Shown one piece after another: positions 22,851 to 34,244 of a stretch of DNA of 64,000 nt. Position numbers and translations under genes: made by a program. Source of the stretch: Favolaschia claudopus (Eukaryota; Basidiomycota; Agaricomycetes; Agaricales; Mycenaceae); contig JAWWNJ010000126.1 in the NCBI GenBank assembly GCA_037176885.1, positions 372,001 to 436,000 on the forward strand, given 5' to 3'. A model generated the notes under the pieces. The model was not told the DNA's origin, made no database searches, and saw only the letters and a list, made by a program, of their open reading frames with translations. Within the stretch, counting starts at the first letter, position 1. Every line of letters begins with the position of its first letter.

Positions 22851-24025
22851 CCTTTTGTAATTGACCGTGCTGACGCCCTTACGCCGTAACTTGACAGGTG
22901 GGGTGCTTTCAATCAACATGGTGAGTGTGCTTGTTCTGCTCAGATTTTTCGTGCTGCTGACTTTTCCCATGTTTCTAGTGCTGTGTTTGTTTCCAATGAA
23001 CGGCTTTGCGTCTGCCTTTTATCGTTTTCGTTGAGAGTTATTGTTCGCGCGAAACCTTGTTCAATGGTTGCAACGATCAATGCCGTCGGCAGGGGCAGCT
23101 TTTGTCCTGAATTTGTGTCCTTGTATTGACTTTGTTTTGTTTTCTAGGCTGGATGCTCATAGATTGTTTTCGAGCCTTGTTGCATCCGGCAATTGTCAAG
23201 AAACTTGACTTTCGCAACGGCCTACCTGGAGCCGCCGAACCTTCCGGCTGTCTCGGCACGGCTCAAAATCAACCGACTTCCCTCCGGCGTTCCGGCATCC
23301 TCCTTCGGGATCGAATGGGGCACGACAATCCACGGCATATACCATAATATTGCTTTTCCCAGTCCGTTTTGCTTCGTTTCTCGGTATCTGATCCAATCCA
23401 TTCATCCAGGAGGAGTTGAGCTATAATCGTCGCTTCCGCCACCGCTCCTCGCCCAATCTTAACAGAAGATGACCGAAAATATCTCAAAAATACCCAGGAA
23501 CTATTCACGGCGTTGAAGATCAGGTTCGCGTCTTGACAGTTTGTTATCCCACGTCGGCTCAACTGAAACTATTCTGCACAACACCTCACGCAGTCCGCTT
23601 CCTCAACGGATTCTTTGTGAAATGGTGACCGAAGGAGTTGATCGGTACGAAGGTAAGTACGGTGAACCGGGCACAGATTCTCATACGCTCTCATACGCGT
23701 CCAAGCGTATAACCACTTGGTATAGTGTCTCTTTTCGGCCCATCGCCTCCCGAATACACCATAGAACTCAAACTCTGGCTCCAAGAATACTTTCGATCAA
23801 CACAACTGTTCAAAGCGGCGATTATCAGCATGTCATCAGGGTTCGTACAACAGATACGCCGCTGGTAAGTCAATAATAATAGCTATTCTTCGATGGGGAC
23901 TTACGTTGAACCGAAGGATCAATCGCCCCATCCTTCCCGGCTCACTATGGAAGACGTGCAGCCGGGCAGATAAGGGACAAGGATGATCATCCCACAGAAG
24001 CTCACCATCCCTTCTCTCCTCTCTC
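22851..24025. other. No confident gene; protein-like fragments
   Basis: Two short plus-strand pieces look protein-like: LTEDDRKYLKNTQELFTALK near 23460-23520 and CYPTSAQLKLFCTTPHAVRF near 23545-23610. They lie in neighbouring frames without good splice sites between them. They may be remains of a decayed gene of unknown family. Confidence 0.3.
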
Positions 24026-25528
24026 ATGCCCCATATCGCCCTGCCCCGCGCTAGCCTCATCCCGCTTGACAATCTTCTAGGGGCGTGGCTGCTCGGTGTC
24101 ATCTTTTCCGCATTGTACGTCCGTTTGGTGTTCATCTTCAACCGCACGGACTAAATCGGCGTCGGAATATCATGATCAGGCTGTTCGGTGTAACCTGCCT
24201 TCAAATATTCCTCTATTTCACAAAGTATGGCACTCGGGACTCGGTATTTCTGAGGATATTCGTACGTGCTCGAGGCTATCGATTCTGGTATGTGGTGTAG
24301 TTGGCGGGGCTTTCTTCTAGGTCATCTTTCTCTTCGCTCTGGATACCCTACATCTCGCGCTTGTTTCCCATTCGATATATCATACCGTTGTCACAAACTT
24401 CGGAGATTACGTCGCGTTGCGAAAAGCACCTTGGTGAGTCTGTGAATCCAGTATTATCGCATATCCTATGGTTGAATCATGATTGCAATTCATAGGAGTC
24501 TGTTGGTACGTCAGATGTCCGACTGCTAGCCTAGCTGAAGGGCGATCTTCGTCTATGGATACATAGGTAGAAGTCATGATTGGAAGTACGTATTAGCCTA
24601 TCTTCAAATTCGTGGTAGTTGTATCTTGATTCTTCAGTATGCGCTCATTTGTCCTCCAGATGTCATCAGTACGATGGTGCAGCTTTTCTATGCGGCCAGG
24701 ATCTACACTATCTCGAAGAAATCGCTTTTGCTTCCCATCCTAATCGTGCGTGCCTATATTTTCAAGCTCGATGCGAGACACCCCAGATCAATATCTCAGG
24801 CAATTTGTTCGCTCACATCGTTCGGTACGTTTAGTCTATGACTTGCCTCAATCGATGCCCGCTCATCAATCACTTCAAGTTCTGGGAGCGCTCTACACAC
24901 ACAAAAGGTCAATTCAATGCACGGGGCGTTGTGCGATTATTCAGCATTTCATGCTGTCCACAGTTTTCAGCTGGAATTCTTCCAAGCGGCCAGCGGCCTC
25001 GTGGTAAGATATGAATTCTCTAACACACATCCCTCCTGATATGGCCTCGAAGGTCTACCTAACAAGTGGACTCTCCTTCATCGCGGCCGGCGACCTTCTC
25101 ATCTCCTGTACGATGATCTATCTGCTGTTCAACAGTAAAACGGGATTCAAGAGGTGCGGCAAACTCTTCAGGAACAATCGTATTCTATCTAACTCATGGC
25201 AAATCTCAGAACCAACAAAGCCATCAATACTCTGGTTGCGTATACTGTTAGTAGCGGGGCTATCACGACAGTCTTTACAATAGGTGACGTGGTTGCGGTG
25301 AGACTTTGTTTTCTTTCGCTAAATATATGCTTGGTAACATATATATGCAGGGAAGTGTGTGGCCATCCACGTTGATTCAGATTCCGTAAGCTTCTGCTCT
25401 GTTTGAATTGCATGATCTGAGAAATCTAATATGGCGGTATTGGTTTTAGATTCTTTTTCATTTTCGTCCGCCGTAAGTTCCTCTACACAACTCTGTGCTC
25501 CCAAATTCCCATATACAAACTCTTATAG
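24026..25528 (+). CDS. DUF6534-type multi-pass membrane protein
   Basis: The pieces match the mushroom DUF6534 family in order. They are IPLDNLLGAWLLGVIFSALY (first membrane span, exon from ATG 24026), FGVTCLQIFLYF (24185 on), ALDTLHLALVSHSIYHTVVT then NFGDYV (24330-24420), SLLVEVMI, STMVQLFYAARIYTISKK (24670), the signature SKVYLTSGLSFIAAGDLLIS then MIYLL (25050-25120), and NKAINTLVAYTVSSGAITTV (25210). The last exon ends with FLYTTLCSQIPIYKLL at TAG 25526-25528. There are about ten small exons. The family has about seven hydrophobic spans and no known function. Exon borders in the middle (24240-24640) are uncertain, and one or more small defects cannot be ruled out. Confidence 0.6.
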
Positions 25529-26065
25529 TTCACTGCCTCAGCTTCATGTCAATGTGTGTACCTCTCAGCCCATGCTCCAGAATCAAGTTCAATCCCTGAT
25601 ATTTTTGTTGCATAATCCAGACTCAACTCCCGCGACCACATCAGACAACAACTCTTCGCTCCCGGACACGCCATAGTCGCTATCCCTTCGTATCAAGCGA
25701 ACTCCAGTTTCCCCCCAGAAGGAGAATTGGCTATCGCTACGGAATTAAAAAGCGATAGAGGGCCGAGTAGTACCCTTCCACCCATGGTTCAGTAGATGGT
25801 GTGCTACTTGCAGAACGCGATAAAACTGGACAAGGAGAGGGGTGACCACTTGGTGTGTACTATATGTATATGTTATGTATGAGAATAGATACCGGATTGT
25901 GTATGCTGAGAAAACTGTATAAGTACCCCTTGCTGGCCGCACGGGTCCCCCTGTTTGGTGCACAGTTCAACAGGACAGACTGAATTTTTTTGCACGATTA
26001 TCGCGTACAAATTAATCTTTCAACAAATACACCGAACCTTGTAGTAGATAGTCAGTTCCGAACTA
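25529..26065. other. Intergenic, no gene seen
   Basis: Between the 3' ends of the DUF6534 gene and the F-box-like gene. AT-rich TATATGTATATG stretches occur near 25860. No feature is supported. Confidence 0.4.
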
Positions 26066-27005
26066 TCAGAAAACTAATATAGAAGACGCACCTTCAATCT
26101 CCCCTCTGCGTTTTCGAGCCACGAACAGCTCCGCGCGGTGCCAAAAATCGTCTCCCCCGCGCACCCCAATCTCCCAGTCCTCGTTAAATTGTTCGATACC
26201 CATCATCATAACGACCACACGGAAATCGGAAGTCACAAGCTCGAGCTCTGCAAACTTCGCGGCCTGCCGCGCAGAATAAGCATGCCAAAACATTGGAATC
26301 AGGATCTGCAGTTGTGAACAGTTCTGGAGGGTGGGTCGAAGAATGTTCATTGCCAATTGATAAGCGAGGCACAAATGCGTGAGCTCAGGAAGGGCTGCTA
26401 GAGAACACCATTCCTCATCCCAGGATACAGGATCCGAAGACGCCCGAAGATAGTCTCGGTATATCTCCAGATGCGTGATGGAGAGGAAAAGTGGGCGGGA
26501 TAGCGTGGATCGAGTCCACTCGGGTGTAGAGCGGGAGGAGAAACGGATGTTGAGTTTCTTGATGCGCAGGGTGTCCATGATGCAGAGCAACTCTTCCGAG
26601 GGACATCCGTCAACGACGAGGGTCTCGATCCCGGGGCATCCGAATAAAAAATTGTGAGCGCCCATTTGTTCGGTGTAGTAGCCCAGAATTACGTGACGAA
26701 CTGCTTGTTTTCTGAATTCGACTGTTTTGGAACGGAGCGCCACCAAAGCGTGATCATGGTGGTAGTCGTCGAGAATGAGAGTCCTGTAAAGAAGCGGCTC
26801 CACCCTGAAAATACTTGAGTTGCCGACTCTCTGAATTGGGGAGAAACGCAGAACAACGTAGAACTTGAATTAATTGAAAATTGGTTACTCACCAGCCGAG
26901 AACTCTGTGTGAGACCCGGAGCAAAGTGGGGATGTTTCTCCGATCCCTGACTGCCGCCGTCTCAAATATTTCTCGTTCGAGTTCCGGAGGGAGGAAGGGT
27001 TCCAT
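26066..27005 (-). CDS. F-box-like protein, two exons
   Basis: Exon 1 (27005-26893) encodes MEPFLPPELEREIFETAAV, a typical F-box-like start. Exon 2 (26804-26066) joins in phase through an 88-base intron (GTGAGT...TTTCAG) to give RVLGW-VEPLLYRTLIL and a 283-residue protein. The rest is a short Leu-rich region with ITHLEIYRDYL and LPELTHLCLAYQL, as in the many mushroom F-box-like proteins that could serve as SCF substrate receptors. An in-frame ATG at 27092 would add 29 residues; the ATG at 27005 places the F-box at the very N-terminus, as is usual in this subfamily. The tail EGASSILVF contains a GTGCGT, so a tiny extra exon is possible. Confidence 0.75.
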
Positions 27006-27456
27006 GGACTTGACTCGAGCGTGAGGAGGTGAAAGGAAAGGGGGTGACAGCGTGACCGTGACTGATGCCGGCGCAAATAAATCGGCAACCAATGGGCAAC
27101 GCCAAATACCAAGCGTACTTGACAGTCGAGAAATTCTAAATAACTAAGGATTCAGAGGAATGATCTCAAAGCACTTTCTTCAATGTACTTGTCGAGCTTC
27201 GTCAATGCTACCCGGCTTTCCTTTCGATTTTCGACGATTACAATACCGAGCCCGAGTCCAACCCGAGTCCCGACTGACGTCAAACTCTTATCATCTAAGT
27301 ACTAGATTTCGAGCCGCGCAACAAAGCAGCCAGGTTTCGCGCAGAGACCCCTCCATTTTATCAAGGAAATTCATAGATAATAAGTAAATCTTCAACGAAA
27401 CACTTCGGCACAAAGTCAGCTATAGAGATAGTATACACGAGATTCACCACGCTCGT
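27006..27456. other. Intergenic, no gene seen
   Basis: Holds the promoter of the F-box-like gene and the 3' flank of the trefoil-like gene. Nothing else is recognised. Confidence 0.4.
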
Positions 27457-28252
27457 TCACGCAAGGGCTGAAGCATACAGCGAGTCAATGTCAGATGTGA
27501 TTCAAATAGATTCAATAGGAACCAACTCACGCGCAGCAACAATCTTCCACGACTGCTGAGTTTGCAGGGACGGGTCGATCTGCGCGAGAATGGCCTACAT
27601 CGCAACCAACGTCAGCCTCAATCATTGCTTTTATCTGCAGTAGACACCGACCGGCGCGCCAGACATCCCAGGAACGGCCTTCCACGAAGTCAGCGCGCGG
27701 CCGCTGCCCACTTCCACGATCCTACACAGTGCCAATTCCGATGAGAATGAATATCTTTGTATTTATTCGAGTTCGACATACCTGACAGTATTAGCAGAAG
27801 CACTGATCGTCTGCAGCGCGAACGTCGCCGGGAATTTCGAGGAGACAATGAGTTCAGCGCCGTAGGCGTTCCCGCCGAACGCAGCGGCTGGGTAAGAGAG
27901 GAATAGGGACGAGTCGAGTCCGTTTGCGATGCGGTAGGTGTTCGAGCCTTGCGGGATGAGTGACCACTAGAGAGGTAGGTGAATATTCGATGTTGACGGA
28001 GGATAGCAGGATTGAAAGAAATACCTCTTGATTGACAGCGTTTGAGAAGCTGCCGGGGAATACGAAGACGGCGGTGCCTTCGCCGGGGGGAGAAGGGCCA
28101 TTGTCGACGAGGTTGAGTCCGAAGCCTTGGAAGTCGTTGATGTTGAGGAGACCGGCGAGGGCGGGGGTCGGTCCGACAGCGGGGTTCGGGGTTGCGGTTG
28201 CCGACATGGTGGCGACGATGATGAGGCTTATGATGGAGGAGATGAGCTGCAT
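27457..28252 (-). CDS. Small secreted protein, beta-trefoil (ricin-B-like) candidate
   Basis: About 185 residues in five exons: 28252-28025, 27966-27782, 27721-27652, 27594-27531 and 27467-27457. The N-terminus MQLISSIISLIIVATMSATA is a clear signal peptide. The mature part starts with NINDFQGFGLNLVDNGPSPP and continues with WSLIPQGSNTYRIANGLDSS, SFLSYPAAAFGG-like turns and QQSWKIVAA. Repeated W-x-hydrophobic blocks with short loops and the QxW-like QQSW resemble R-type lectin or similar trefoil proteins; this is inference from pattern only. The last exon is weakly supported and the end may differ. By context it is an ordinary host gene, possibly an extracellular lectin-like protein. Confidence 0.6.
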
Positions 28253-29947
28253 GGAGAAGAGTTGCTTGTGAGCGTTGAGAATGATTTGGCGGGGAGTTAG
28301 AGGTAGAGAAAGGTTAGTCGGGCTTTTATACATTCTAAGAATTATTATGCAAGGATTGTTCAATTTCAACTTTGCGGGTAAACTGGTTCTGGACCATTTG
28401 ACGTGAACGCTGGCAGCTTCTCGACACGATGGGCCTGGTGCTAAAGCGAGGCGAACCTAGGTGAAACCTTGCCAAGAAGAACGTCCACAGTTCTTGAGGA
28501 AACGCATGTTTACCTTGTACTTGCGATTATGAGGTTTGGCGGCTCAGTTGGGAGAACGGTACTGACGGTACCTTTCAAAACTTATACAGTTGACCGCGAT
28601 GTCAGCGTGACCTCATAGACGTCGATGTCTATGCGTGTATCAAATCTGAAAGATGGTAACTAGATCCAGGTCAAACTCAAAGAAATAAGGTGACTAGGGA
28701 GAAATTGCTGCAGCGTACCTTCACTCGACAGCATCTGAACTTGCTTTGACAGTTCAACAAGTGATTTCCGCCAAGAGTTTGACGAACGGGAAAAGCTCCG
28801 AGCACTGCCATAACAAAATTAATTCTTTTGAAGATCTGGCTTGATCCACAGCTAAAGTTGCAAGCCTCTTTTGAACGAGTCCAGCCCACTGGCAGTCGAC
28901 GAACAGAGAAACATCTAAGCATTGACTCGGAGGTAACCGGAGTTTCAGTCCCATAGCCATAGCCAGGCAGATACATTCCTCATTGGTCGACTCAGCGATT
29001 CCCCTCCGTACCGCGATGTGTTTCAGCTGCATAGAGTTTTCGTGCATGGACGTTGGAAGCAAGAGGGTCACAGCAATGCCACGTCCATCACGCATCGTTG
29101 ATCTGTGACTCGATGTGACGCTACGCATTTGGCTCTTCCTCCTCTTCCACGTCCCTGCTGGCTGGACCAGCGCCAGCCGCGATATACCTGATCCTCTGAA
29201 CTCTGTGGTGATTAATGCTTCACTCTACTCACACCTACCGCGGAACTGTGCTCAATTTCATCCACCACACACGACTCTCGGAATCACAATCGCGTTTTTC
29301 AAGCCGATATCTTCTCTCTCTCTCTCGTGGTCAGGAATCGTCATTGCTTCTTTTAATTCGGTGACACTGACATATACTTCTTCAATATCTTCATGTACAA
29401 ACGCAGCTCAATGCCTCACATCCTTCTCAACGTTTGTGTTTGGATTCCGAAGAATACTGGTCTGGACTCTGGATGTGGCAGGGAAAGTTTCATATCTCCG
29501 TTTTCTGATTCTGCAAACGGTTCAACTCGCTCAAGCAGTATCACGGGGTGTCTTTTGTTACGCCGAGTCAAAGATATCATGCCGGGAGAACGACACGAGT
29601 TTGCGCACGTTCGTCGAGCGACCAACGATATCTGGCATATCTCGAGGCCAACTTCTCAAAAATCAGGGTCCATTGGGCCCGAGAGTTTCTCGAAATGCGA
29701 TTTGCCCTCTCATACTCGTCTCAGTGAGTTTCACCACTCATTTTGAATCGAACACTGAACTTGACCCTTGGCTAAAACGGTGCGTGCTGGGGGCGGGCAA
29801 ACCATCTCTGCAAACCAGCGGGCTCAAATGCGGCGTCCCATGACATGGGAGAGAATCTCTAGGCCAAGAAGGCCTCATGGTTATCCTGACACCAGAAATA
29901 TAAGCTAGGATTGAATCGCACTTCGTAAGTCCCTCCCTCGCCTCTCC
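28253..29947. other. Stretch with doubtful open frames
   Basis: The minus frame 28754-29128 contains ESTNEECICLAMAMGLKLRL and SLFVDCQWAGLVQKRL. Its layout vaguely resembles an RNase H fold (acidic residue, helix, strand with D), but the catalytic set cannot be shown. The plus frame 29115-29843 has a hydrophobic start but no domain. I support neither as a gene. Confidence 0.3.
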
Positions 29948-31205
29948 ATGACATCTCTTCCAGTCGAACTCATTGAAGCTATTGTCGAAGTAGTGTCCGA
30001 CCAACGAACCCTCCGCTCGTGCGCGCTGGTATCCAAAGCCTTCCTCAGTCCCAGCCATCGCCTCATCTTCCACTCACTTCTCCTCCAACACAGTCGCCAG
30101 AATATCCATGACTTTCGCACCATCGCGCGGGTTCATGCGTTCTGCATCAACTCTCCGCACATATTCTCCTATTTTCGACGCCTACATATAGGATTCCTTC
30201 GGCTCGAGGTTGATGTGGACGGTCCACGGCTCCAGCGAGTCCTTGCATCCCTGAAGGGAGTCGTGCATCTGCAGATCAGCGGTTTTGACTCCGCATCGAA
30301 TTCAACGTTCGAAATCTCACCCATCCTCGTTAAAGGCATTCTCGAACTGCTGCACCTTCCGAGTTTAAACACGGTCTCACTGTATAAAATCCACAGCACC
30401 CCAGTGGATCTGTTGCACGCCGCAATGTCTCATGTGCGCACACTTTCGCTCGCGGAAATTCGAATTTCCGCAACACCCAACATGGAATCAGGCCGTCCCG
30501 CTAATCCCGAGAGTTGTCATCTCGAGGAACTCGTTCTTGGCCTATCTACCCAGCCCCAAAGCGCGCTTTTCTTCCTCCTCCGCCCCGACTCGGCTCCATA
30601 CCTCCGGAAGATCCGCACATTGCGCCTTCACTGGCACTGGGAGGACAATGCGACGACGTACAGGCTCGTGGAATCTCTCTCCTCAACGCTGCAGCATTTA
30701 TGGATCACTTCAATCGGTGCGAATTTCCTTTGATTCTCTCCTCCAATCTTACAACTCTGACGTCGGCATCGTAGACTACGCTCATCCCTCATTCCCACTC
30801 CACCTCCCTCCCCTCCCCTCCCTGCTCTCAATCACACTCCGGCTCTCAGAGCGCCTCATCTCTTCAGTCGATCTCGTAGCCACTATCAACACCTTCTCGT
30901 CCACCATCCCCCGCGTCGAACATATCACATACGTCTTCGATACCTACGCCGATCTGGACGAGGGATTCGCGCCGGAGTCTTCAATATTCGCGTTCGTCAG
31001 CGCGATAGAGCGGAATCGGGCACAGATGTTGAATCTGAAAAGGGTGGAGTGCTCGTTGAATTTCAGATTGAATCAGAGTCAGGGTGTGAGGGAGGGGTTG
31101 ATGGGGCGGCTTGAGGCGTTTGCAAGGGAGAGATATCCCAGCTTGTTGAGCCGAGGAGGAGGGGTGCTGGAGTTTTCCGTTTCGATGGTAGGGGCCGGGG
31201 TGTAG
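29948..31205 (+). CDS. F-box-like protein, two exons
   Basis: Exon 1 (29948-30716) and exon 2 (30775-31205) are joined by a 58-base intron (GTGCGA...GTAG) in phase, giving 399 residues. The start MTSLPVELIEAIVEVVSDQR with LRSCALVSKAFLSPSHRLIF is a classic fungal F-box. The remainder has scattered Leu-rich segments (LPSLNTVSLYKI, HVRTLSLAEIRI, LPSLLSITLRLSE) of the F-box/LRR type found in mushrooms. It is probably an SCF ligase receptor. Without the splice the frame would end at 30733 with ANFL, so the intron is strongly suggested by the continuing frame. Confidence 0.82.
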
Positions 31206-31405
31206 AAGTGTGCTGTGTTCTAACGCGTTGTGATGTAGGTGAGCTGGGTGTTTGATCTAAATGAACGATCGCACCAGCTTACTCGCGAGAGACTGCTGTA
31301 TCTCATGATTTTGTTTTCGTTCTGATCTCTGTGAGACATCCTTCGGCTGCGTACCTACAAAAATGTTCTAAACACCTCTCCTCAAGACATCGGTTTATGC
31401 GACAT

Positions 31406-32177
31406 TCAAGCCTCGCTAGCATGCACGTCGAATATCCATCCCTTCACAAACGCTTCCTGAATCCCATCATAAAATACTCGCGCCATTCGCTCGTACGCTG
31501 CGTCGTTTGGATGTGTCCCATCTTCGAGATCTTCAACACCAACAACTGCATGGCAGTCAACCAACAGCACCGCGCGTCCCGCATCCACGAAATCCCGCAC
31601 GACGTCCAAAAGCGCGGCGTTGTAGCTCGTAATCCGCGCGTTTGCTCTACTATCCCTATTCGGCGGCAAGGTCGACACCACAACACACACTCCTGCAGCC
31701 TGGCCGTCACGGTCCAATACATCCTGAATCATTTTGGTCAACCGTAAAGGTGCATTAACAGCATCGAGATTCGCTCCGACGTCGTTCGTTCCCACTAGGA
31801 TGGTTACGATGTTTGGTTTGTAGATTGGCATGGCTGCGACGGCGCGGCGGTGGACTTGGGATATGAAGTATCCGGGGTATCCTTCATTGCGGGGTTGCGC
31901 GAAGGATCCGCCGGATTGAGAGCCGACCATTTGGACGGTGTTCCCGTCTGCGGTGAGGAGGTCGTAGAGGTGGGCGCGGTAGCCGGATTCGTGGGTGCTT
32001 CCAGTGCCGAATGTTATCGATGCTGAAAATTTATTGACGGAATTTAAAGTTGAGTCAAGATTGTTGGTCTCAGGCTGTGAACGACGCAAGAACGACGCCA
32101 AATGAGAGTTACTTACCTCCCAGTGGCATGATCCTGCAGGTTTTGCCGGAGAAAGCAGAACTGGTGGATGCCGACAT
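31406..32177 (-). CDS. SGNH-type hydrolase (GDSL-like esterase)
   Basis: 225 residues from two exons, 32177-32117 and 32022-31406, with an intron of 94 bases (GTAAGT...TTTCAG). Splicing creates the block I sequence IMPLGASITFG, split by the intron. It has Ala where the classical motif has Asp (GDS), while the catalytic Ser is kept; this A variant is known in some fungal SGNH enzymes. Block III is LVGTNDVG (Asn oxyanion) and block V is DGTHPNDAAYERMA (catalytic Asp and His). The family hydrolyses esters such as acetyl groups on polysaccharides or lipids. No signal peptide is seen with the ATG at 32177, so the enzyme may be intracellular, or a further upstream exon is missed. Confidence 0.8.
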
Positions 32178-33088
32178 GAGAGTAGAGAGGAAAGAGAACC
32201 GGGCCGCCGGCAAGTCACTGCGCCGTGACTGATCATTAACTTGAAAGTTGAAACTCCGCTTTAATTTTTCCATTACTTACCCTGGCCCACTTAGCGAAAA
32301 TGTGGAACCTTTTACACATTCACGAGCTCTCGGTCCGCTGCAGTGAGTAAATTTCACCTCTTACTGTAAGCTTCTCGTTCGTTCATCATTCTGTTCGTTT
32401 CAGTTCTAGGCTATTCAAAGGCTATTCTAAATTGCTATTCAATTCTCCAGATAACGCTCTTCCACTGGCAGCTCTCACCGAACGACAAAACGGTTCTTTG
32501 AGGTTAGGCGCTCGCTCACAGCAAAATATCCTCGTATGGTAACCTGCGGTTGTCGTAAGCGCCGGTATGGACTCACGCACAACCCACTGTCATGCTTAGG
32601 CGCCTCAATACGCAAAGAGTGAAATCTGTTCCTGATTCAGAAGCGGCGAATTTCTTCGCGCGATGAAGTGAGTTCGACTTGGACTTCGATTATCCATTCA
32701 TCATTCAGTGCGATTGAACTCTATTGCCTTTAACGCTGGTATGAATTCCCGCATGAAAAAATGTCATATTCAGCTTCTAGAATCAGAAAACAGAGATCCA
32801 GTCGACGCCCTTCAATATGGTACCTTACAAGAGGTTTTTAGGTCGACATCCTTGAAAATCGGTCAAGATGGCTGTTGAATTAGGCGCTCAATTTAAATTG
32901 CTTTTGGATGTATATGGATGAGGCGCCTGGTGAGCAATATAAAGCATGGAATGTATGTCGTGCTGTAGCTCAATTGTTGAGTTCCACCCCAACTCTGAGT
33001 GCAAACGAGCAATCTGTGCGTCTGCCCAGGGCTCCTTGATCCAAATTTGACCTAGTCTTGATAGGGTTCACAGAAAACTCAAACAGGA
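32178..33088. other. Intergenic, small diverged repeat
   Basis: No gene. CGCCGGTATGGACTCACGC followed by ACTGTCATGCTTAG (32561-32601) resembles CGCTGGTATGAATTCCCGC followed by ATGTCATATTCAG (32734-32777), and TTAGGCGC occurs near 32500, 32597 and 32880, suggesting remains of a short repeat. The 5' ends of the SGNH gene and of the 132-aa gene face each other across it. Confidence 0.4.
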
Positions 33089-33487
33089 ATGACTTATATC
33101 AACGGCATTGCCCCCATTGTCACCGTCCGCGGCCCAGGCAACCTCCACCACCTATCGTACAACTCCAACGGCGGCATCGTCAACTGTGTCGGCATCATGC
33201 CCGCCCCGGTCGCCGCGAACGAAAACAACACCGTAACGAACTTCCTTCTCGGGTTCGCATACAGCTTCACGGGCTATGCGTTCTACTGGGACGGTGCGGG
33301 GCCGGCGTTCTGGAGGGTTGCGGGGTCGCCGTTTACTGAGCCTGTGGGGACGAGTTGGTCGGCGGCAACGGGGGTGCCGTGGGGGAGTCAGATTGATTTG
33401 GGGATTAATGTGGAGAGTGAGGTGGCAACGGCGGCGAATGAGGATAATGAGGTTATTGTTTATATCATTCCGGGAGATCTTGATTGA
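33089..33487 (+). CDS. Unknown 132-aa protein
   Basis: A single open frame starting MTYINGIAPIVTVRGPGNLH and containing GFAYSFTGYAFYWDGAGPAF with WRVAGSPF, and ending VIVYIIPGDLD. Gly, Asn and aromatic residues alternate with beta-type segments; there is no signal peptide, no membrane span and no Cys-rich pattern. Codon use is GC-rich at third positions like neighbouring genes, which supports coding. I do not recognise the family. A small 5' non-coding exon is possible because ACAG ends shortly upstream. Function is unknown. Confidence 0.6.
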   Translation: MTYINGIAPIVTVRGPGNLHHLSYNSNGGIVNCVGIMPAPVAANENNTVTNFLLGFAYSFTGYAFYWDGAGPAFWRVAGSPFTEPVGTSWSAATGVPWGSQIDLGINVESEVATAANEDNEVIVYIIPGDLD

Positions 33488-34244
33488 CGGTGGGGTGGGG
33501 TGGGGTTGATTAGGGGGAAATGTCCAGTTTCGGATGGTGAATGGGTGTATATTTGTGAATTTTTCTGTATTGCCAAAGCAGACCGCGGCATGGCTTTGAG
33601 TTGTGTCATAAATTGAACGAAGCATTGAAAGAAAGAACGTACCTGGTGGTGTTCCTGTGTTCAGAGAAAGAATAGGGTGTTGACAGCGTGTTGGCACAAG
33701 AGCAATTCATTATTCGGGGTCCAAGTTTAGGCAAGCGTACGGACGGGCGTGCGGTAAGTTCAGTTCTCGTAGGCTTGGCTCCCGAGTCCCCGGGGCCCGT
33801 ACAGGTCGACGTTGTTCATGCGAAACTCAATCAAAACTAAGTAGTTGCTAAGTAGCAACTAAGTAGTCTACCTGGCGGCCTACTTACCTCCGAGTCATGA
33901 TCCAGGCGGACCAGGCCAAGATCCAGCTGCCAGGCAGTGCCAGCTGGAGCCGCGGCGGGCGATAGACCTTTGTATCGTGGCCGGACTGTCCCGGCGAATA
34001 TAAGACCAGATCCTCAGAACTAGCAGACAGTCGAAAGCCGAGTAGTACTAGCTGCGTCGCCGACGACAGTGACCTGAAAGACAAAGAGAGGGTGTTTGGC
34101 TCGAGATGGCCATGTTTGACTGATACATCGTTTGATCCAATCAACTTCTCTCAAACGGGAAGCCGGCAGATCAGCGCCGAATATTCCGAGTCACCAAGGC
34201 TGTCACGTTCTCTCACAGTCTCAGGCTCTTGCTCTGTGTCCACA
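33488..34244. other. Intergenic, no gene seen
   Basis: Includes AAGTAGTTGCTAAGTAGCAA (33840-33859), a short imperfect palindrome with CTAAGTAG repeated. The open frame upstream of 34245 has no ATG and is not counted as part of the following gene. Confidence 0.4.

Noticed and set aside
28754..29128. Possible RNase H-like fragment
   Set aside because: Only a loose resemblance; the full catalytic set of acidic residues cannot be shown.
29115..29843. 242-codon plus-strand frame with hydrophobic start
   Set aside because: No domain, poor codon pattern and competing open frames on both strands.
34092..34244. N-terminal extension of the F-box-like gene
   Set aside because: Begins at GTG; the first ATG at 34245 places the F-box at the N-terminus as usual.
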